64,000 nucleotides of DNA from Buttiauxella noackiae ATCC 51607. GTDB lineage: Bacteria; Pseudomonadota; Gammaproteobacteria; Enterobacterales; Enterobacteriaceae. Positions 63,976-64,000 of this stretch are shown here, in pieces. The notes beneath the pieces were generated by a model. That model did not search any database. It saw nothing but the letters and a program-made list of their open reading frames with translations, and was not told the DNA's origin. Numbering within the stretch: position 1 is the stretch's first letter; every line of letters starts with the position of its first letter. The translations under genes and the position numbers were made by a program. Location: NCBI RefSeq assembly GCF_001654865.1, contig NZ_LXEO01000008.1, forward strand, positions 124,001 through 188,000, read 5' to 3'.

Positions 63976-64000
63976 TTTTATTGAACTTTGTGAACTATCT

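Overview
The window reads as a stretch of core chromosome from a member of the Enterobacteriaceae, close in gene order to the 20-21 minute region of Escherichia coli (ybjD to ompF) but not E. coli or Salmonella itself. Most proteins have the length and near-identical sequence expected for E. coli orthologues: Lrp appears to differ at about one residue, and PflB, FocA, MukF, MsbA, KdsB, AspC and RarA have the same length. However, FtsK is shorter, E. coli genes I would expect (serW tRNA, ycaC, the ycaM/N/K group, ycaL) are missing from their usual places, and a full-length ERIC repeat sits between pflB and pflA. A genus such as Buttiauxella, Kluyvera or a relative is possible, but the sequence alone does not let me name it.

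Layout. 1-4.7 kb: end of the OLD-family nuclease gene ybjD, ybjX on the minus strand, and the macAB efflux operon. 4.7-8 kb: cspD facing away from the clpS-clpA proteolysis operon. 8-14 kb, minus strand: infA, aat, cydD-cydC, trxB (translation start, N-end rule tagging, thiol/haem export and thioredoxin reduction; aat sits beside the ClpSA machinery that reads its product). 14-22 kb, plus strand: lrp, ftsK, lolA, rarA, serS. 22.6-28 kb: the DMSO reductase operon dmsABC behind a recognisable FNR box, then the transporter ycaD. 28-34.5 kb, minus strand: pflA, ERIC, pflB, focA with an FNR box, and ycaO. 34.6-41 kb, plus strand: ycaP, serC-aroA, cmk, rpsA, ihfB. 41.3-48.6 kb: comEC/ycaI, msbA-lpxK, ycaQ, ycaR-kdsB (lipid A flipping and synthesis, Kdo activation, crosslink repair). 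48.7-57.8 kb: ycbJ, elyC (minus), cmoM-mukF-mukE-mukB, a tightly overlapping operon for tRNA modification and chromosome condensation. 57.9-61.2 kb: ldtD, mepK (ycbK), gloC (ycbL). 61.3-64 kb, minus strand: aspC and ompF with its OmpR region.

Two functional themes stand out. One is anaerobic life: dmsABC, focA-pflB-pflA and ycaO, with FNR boxes positioned as in class II promoters. The other is the envelope: LolA, MsbA, LpxK, KdsB, ElyC, LdtD, MepK, OmpF.

I found no prophage, insertion sequence, CRISPR array, toxin-antitoxin pair or defence island, and no tRNA or rRNA gene. I do not see an undescribed multi-gene system. The points worth a second look are small: a possible ERIC footprint where serW should be, stable hairpins in leaders, a LexA box at ftsK, a probable pseudokinase (YcbJ), and functional pairings such as YcaR/CmoM and LdtD/MepK.
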